Positions 63,441-64,000 of a DNA stretch of 64,000 nt are shown one piece after another. Numbering within the stretch: position 1 is the stretch's first letter; each line of letters opens with the position of its first letter. A model generated the notes under the pieces. The model saw nothing but the letters and a program-made list of their open reading frames with translations. It made no database searches and had not been told where the DNA came from. Origin of the DNA: Bugulina stolonifera (Eukaryota > Bryozoa > Gymnolaemata > Cheilostomatida > Bugulidae). The DNA is taken from assembly GCA_935421135.1 (NCBI GenBank), contig OW285192.1, positions 14,153,501-14,217,500 on the forward strand. Reading direction: 5' to 3'. The translations under genes and the position numbers were made by a program.

Positions 63441-63519
63441 CAGGGCTGGGACTAGCGGGGTGAAAACATTATTTACTTGTGCTATTCCCTACTTTCGAAA
63501 CTAGCTTGTCCCAGCCCTG
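63441..63519. mobile_element. Tiny hAT-type MITE, 79 bp
   Basis: Terminal inverted repeats CAGGGCTGGGAC(T/A)AGC (16 bp, one mismatch) enclose 79 bases, flanked by an 8-bp target duplication with one difference (GTTATCAA at 63433-63440, GTTATAAA at 63520-63527). The ends resemble those of the 701-bp element at 28881. It sits in a P450 intron. Confidence 0.82.
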
Positions 63520-64000
63520 GTTATAAACAACTATTTGTGAAATATTTCTGTACTACCAAAGCTAGAACTCCACTTCTGCCATATGTTTAGAAGCTATACG
63601 AGATGCATATATAAATATAGTCAATTCACAGATGAACAAGTATGCACGAAGAATGACCTTAATTGTTAAATTACTATAACTATTACGACATTATGTATTA
63701 CGATTACTGTAACCCGAGTACTCTAGGCATTGGTTATAATTGTTATTTATAACAAATGGAAGATAACATCGAATAATTGCTTCTACCAAATAAGCCCTTG
63801 CTCTGTTTCATACGGTCTACGATCTCGTATTTTAATCGTTCAATTTTCTGGCGGAGAGAGGTCAACTTCCAAATGTAAATTGGTACCTTATACATATTTG
63901 TATTGCTAAATCGCCATAGCTACGCTTCTTCCTGTATCCTGTTGGCATGGTTGTAGTTCAGGTAGTAAGTGGAGAAGTAGAAGGCACATGCTTACTCCTA
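63520..64000. other. P450 intron continuing to window end
   Basis: No further P450 exon (for example a W-R-x-R-R-K-style stretch) was found before the end of the window. Confidence 0.5.

Overview
The window is AT-rich, intron-rich DNA from an animal, most likely an invertebrate. It carries a muscleblind gene, a GPI-type alkaline phosphatase and a CYP4-type cytochrome P450, all split by GT-AG introns, embedded in DNA transposon, LTR and minisatellite debris. The palindrome TAGGCCTA and TACATGTA-like words recur throughout. I cannot place the species more closely.

Layout. 1-5.4 kb: mostly unassigned, with a possible minus-strand membrane-protein 3' end (2969-3594). 5.5-8.8 kb: a large minisatellite (unit about 44 bp, about 40 copies), a GC-richer spacer, then decayed copies of the same unit in inverted orientation. 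8.9-12.6 kb: a P-element/THAP9-like transposon bounded by an inverted repeat, with recognisable transposase C-terminal exons on the minus strand and a solo-LTR-like insertion inside it. 12.9-16 kb: palindromes, a foldback element and a tentative two-exon plus-strand gene end.

16.3-50 kb (perhaps to 52 kb): a muscleblind/MBNL gene on the plus strand. I joined twelve exons by hand; every junction is phase-consistent, giving 634 codons, or 592 if translation starts at 30260. The four usual CCCH fingers are present, but finger 3 has lost its RNA-contact residues. Two in-frame 3' exons encode a third tandem CCCH pair, so the product may have six fingers. There is also a candidate internal first exon and alternative 3' ends. 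This gene is the most interesting item in the window.

53.2-57.1 kb: a complete ten-exon tissue-nonspecific-type alkaline phosphatase on the minus strand (511 aa, signal peptide, GPI-type tail), convergent with muscleblind. 58-62.4 kb: a 14-bp minisatellite, two more members of the solo-LTR family arranged head to head, a MITE with 25-bp terminal inverted repeats, and a tRNA-derived SINE-like unit. 62.8 kb to the end: the first two exons of a CYP4V-like P450 that runs out of the window, followed by a 79-bp hAT-type MITE.

The genes look independent (RNA processing, phosphate-ester hydrolysis, fatty-acid/xenobiotic oxidation); I see no functional cluster. All gene models are hand splices without transcript support.
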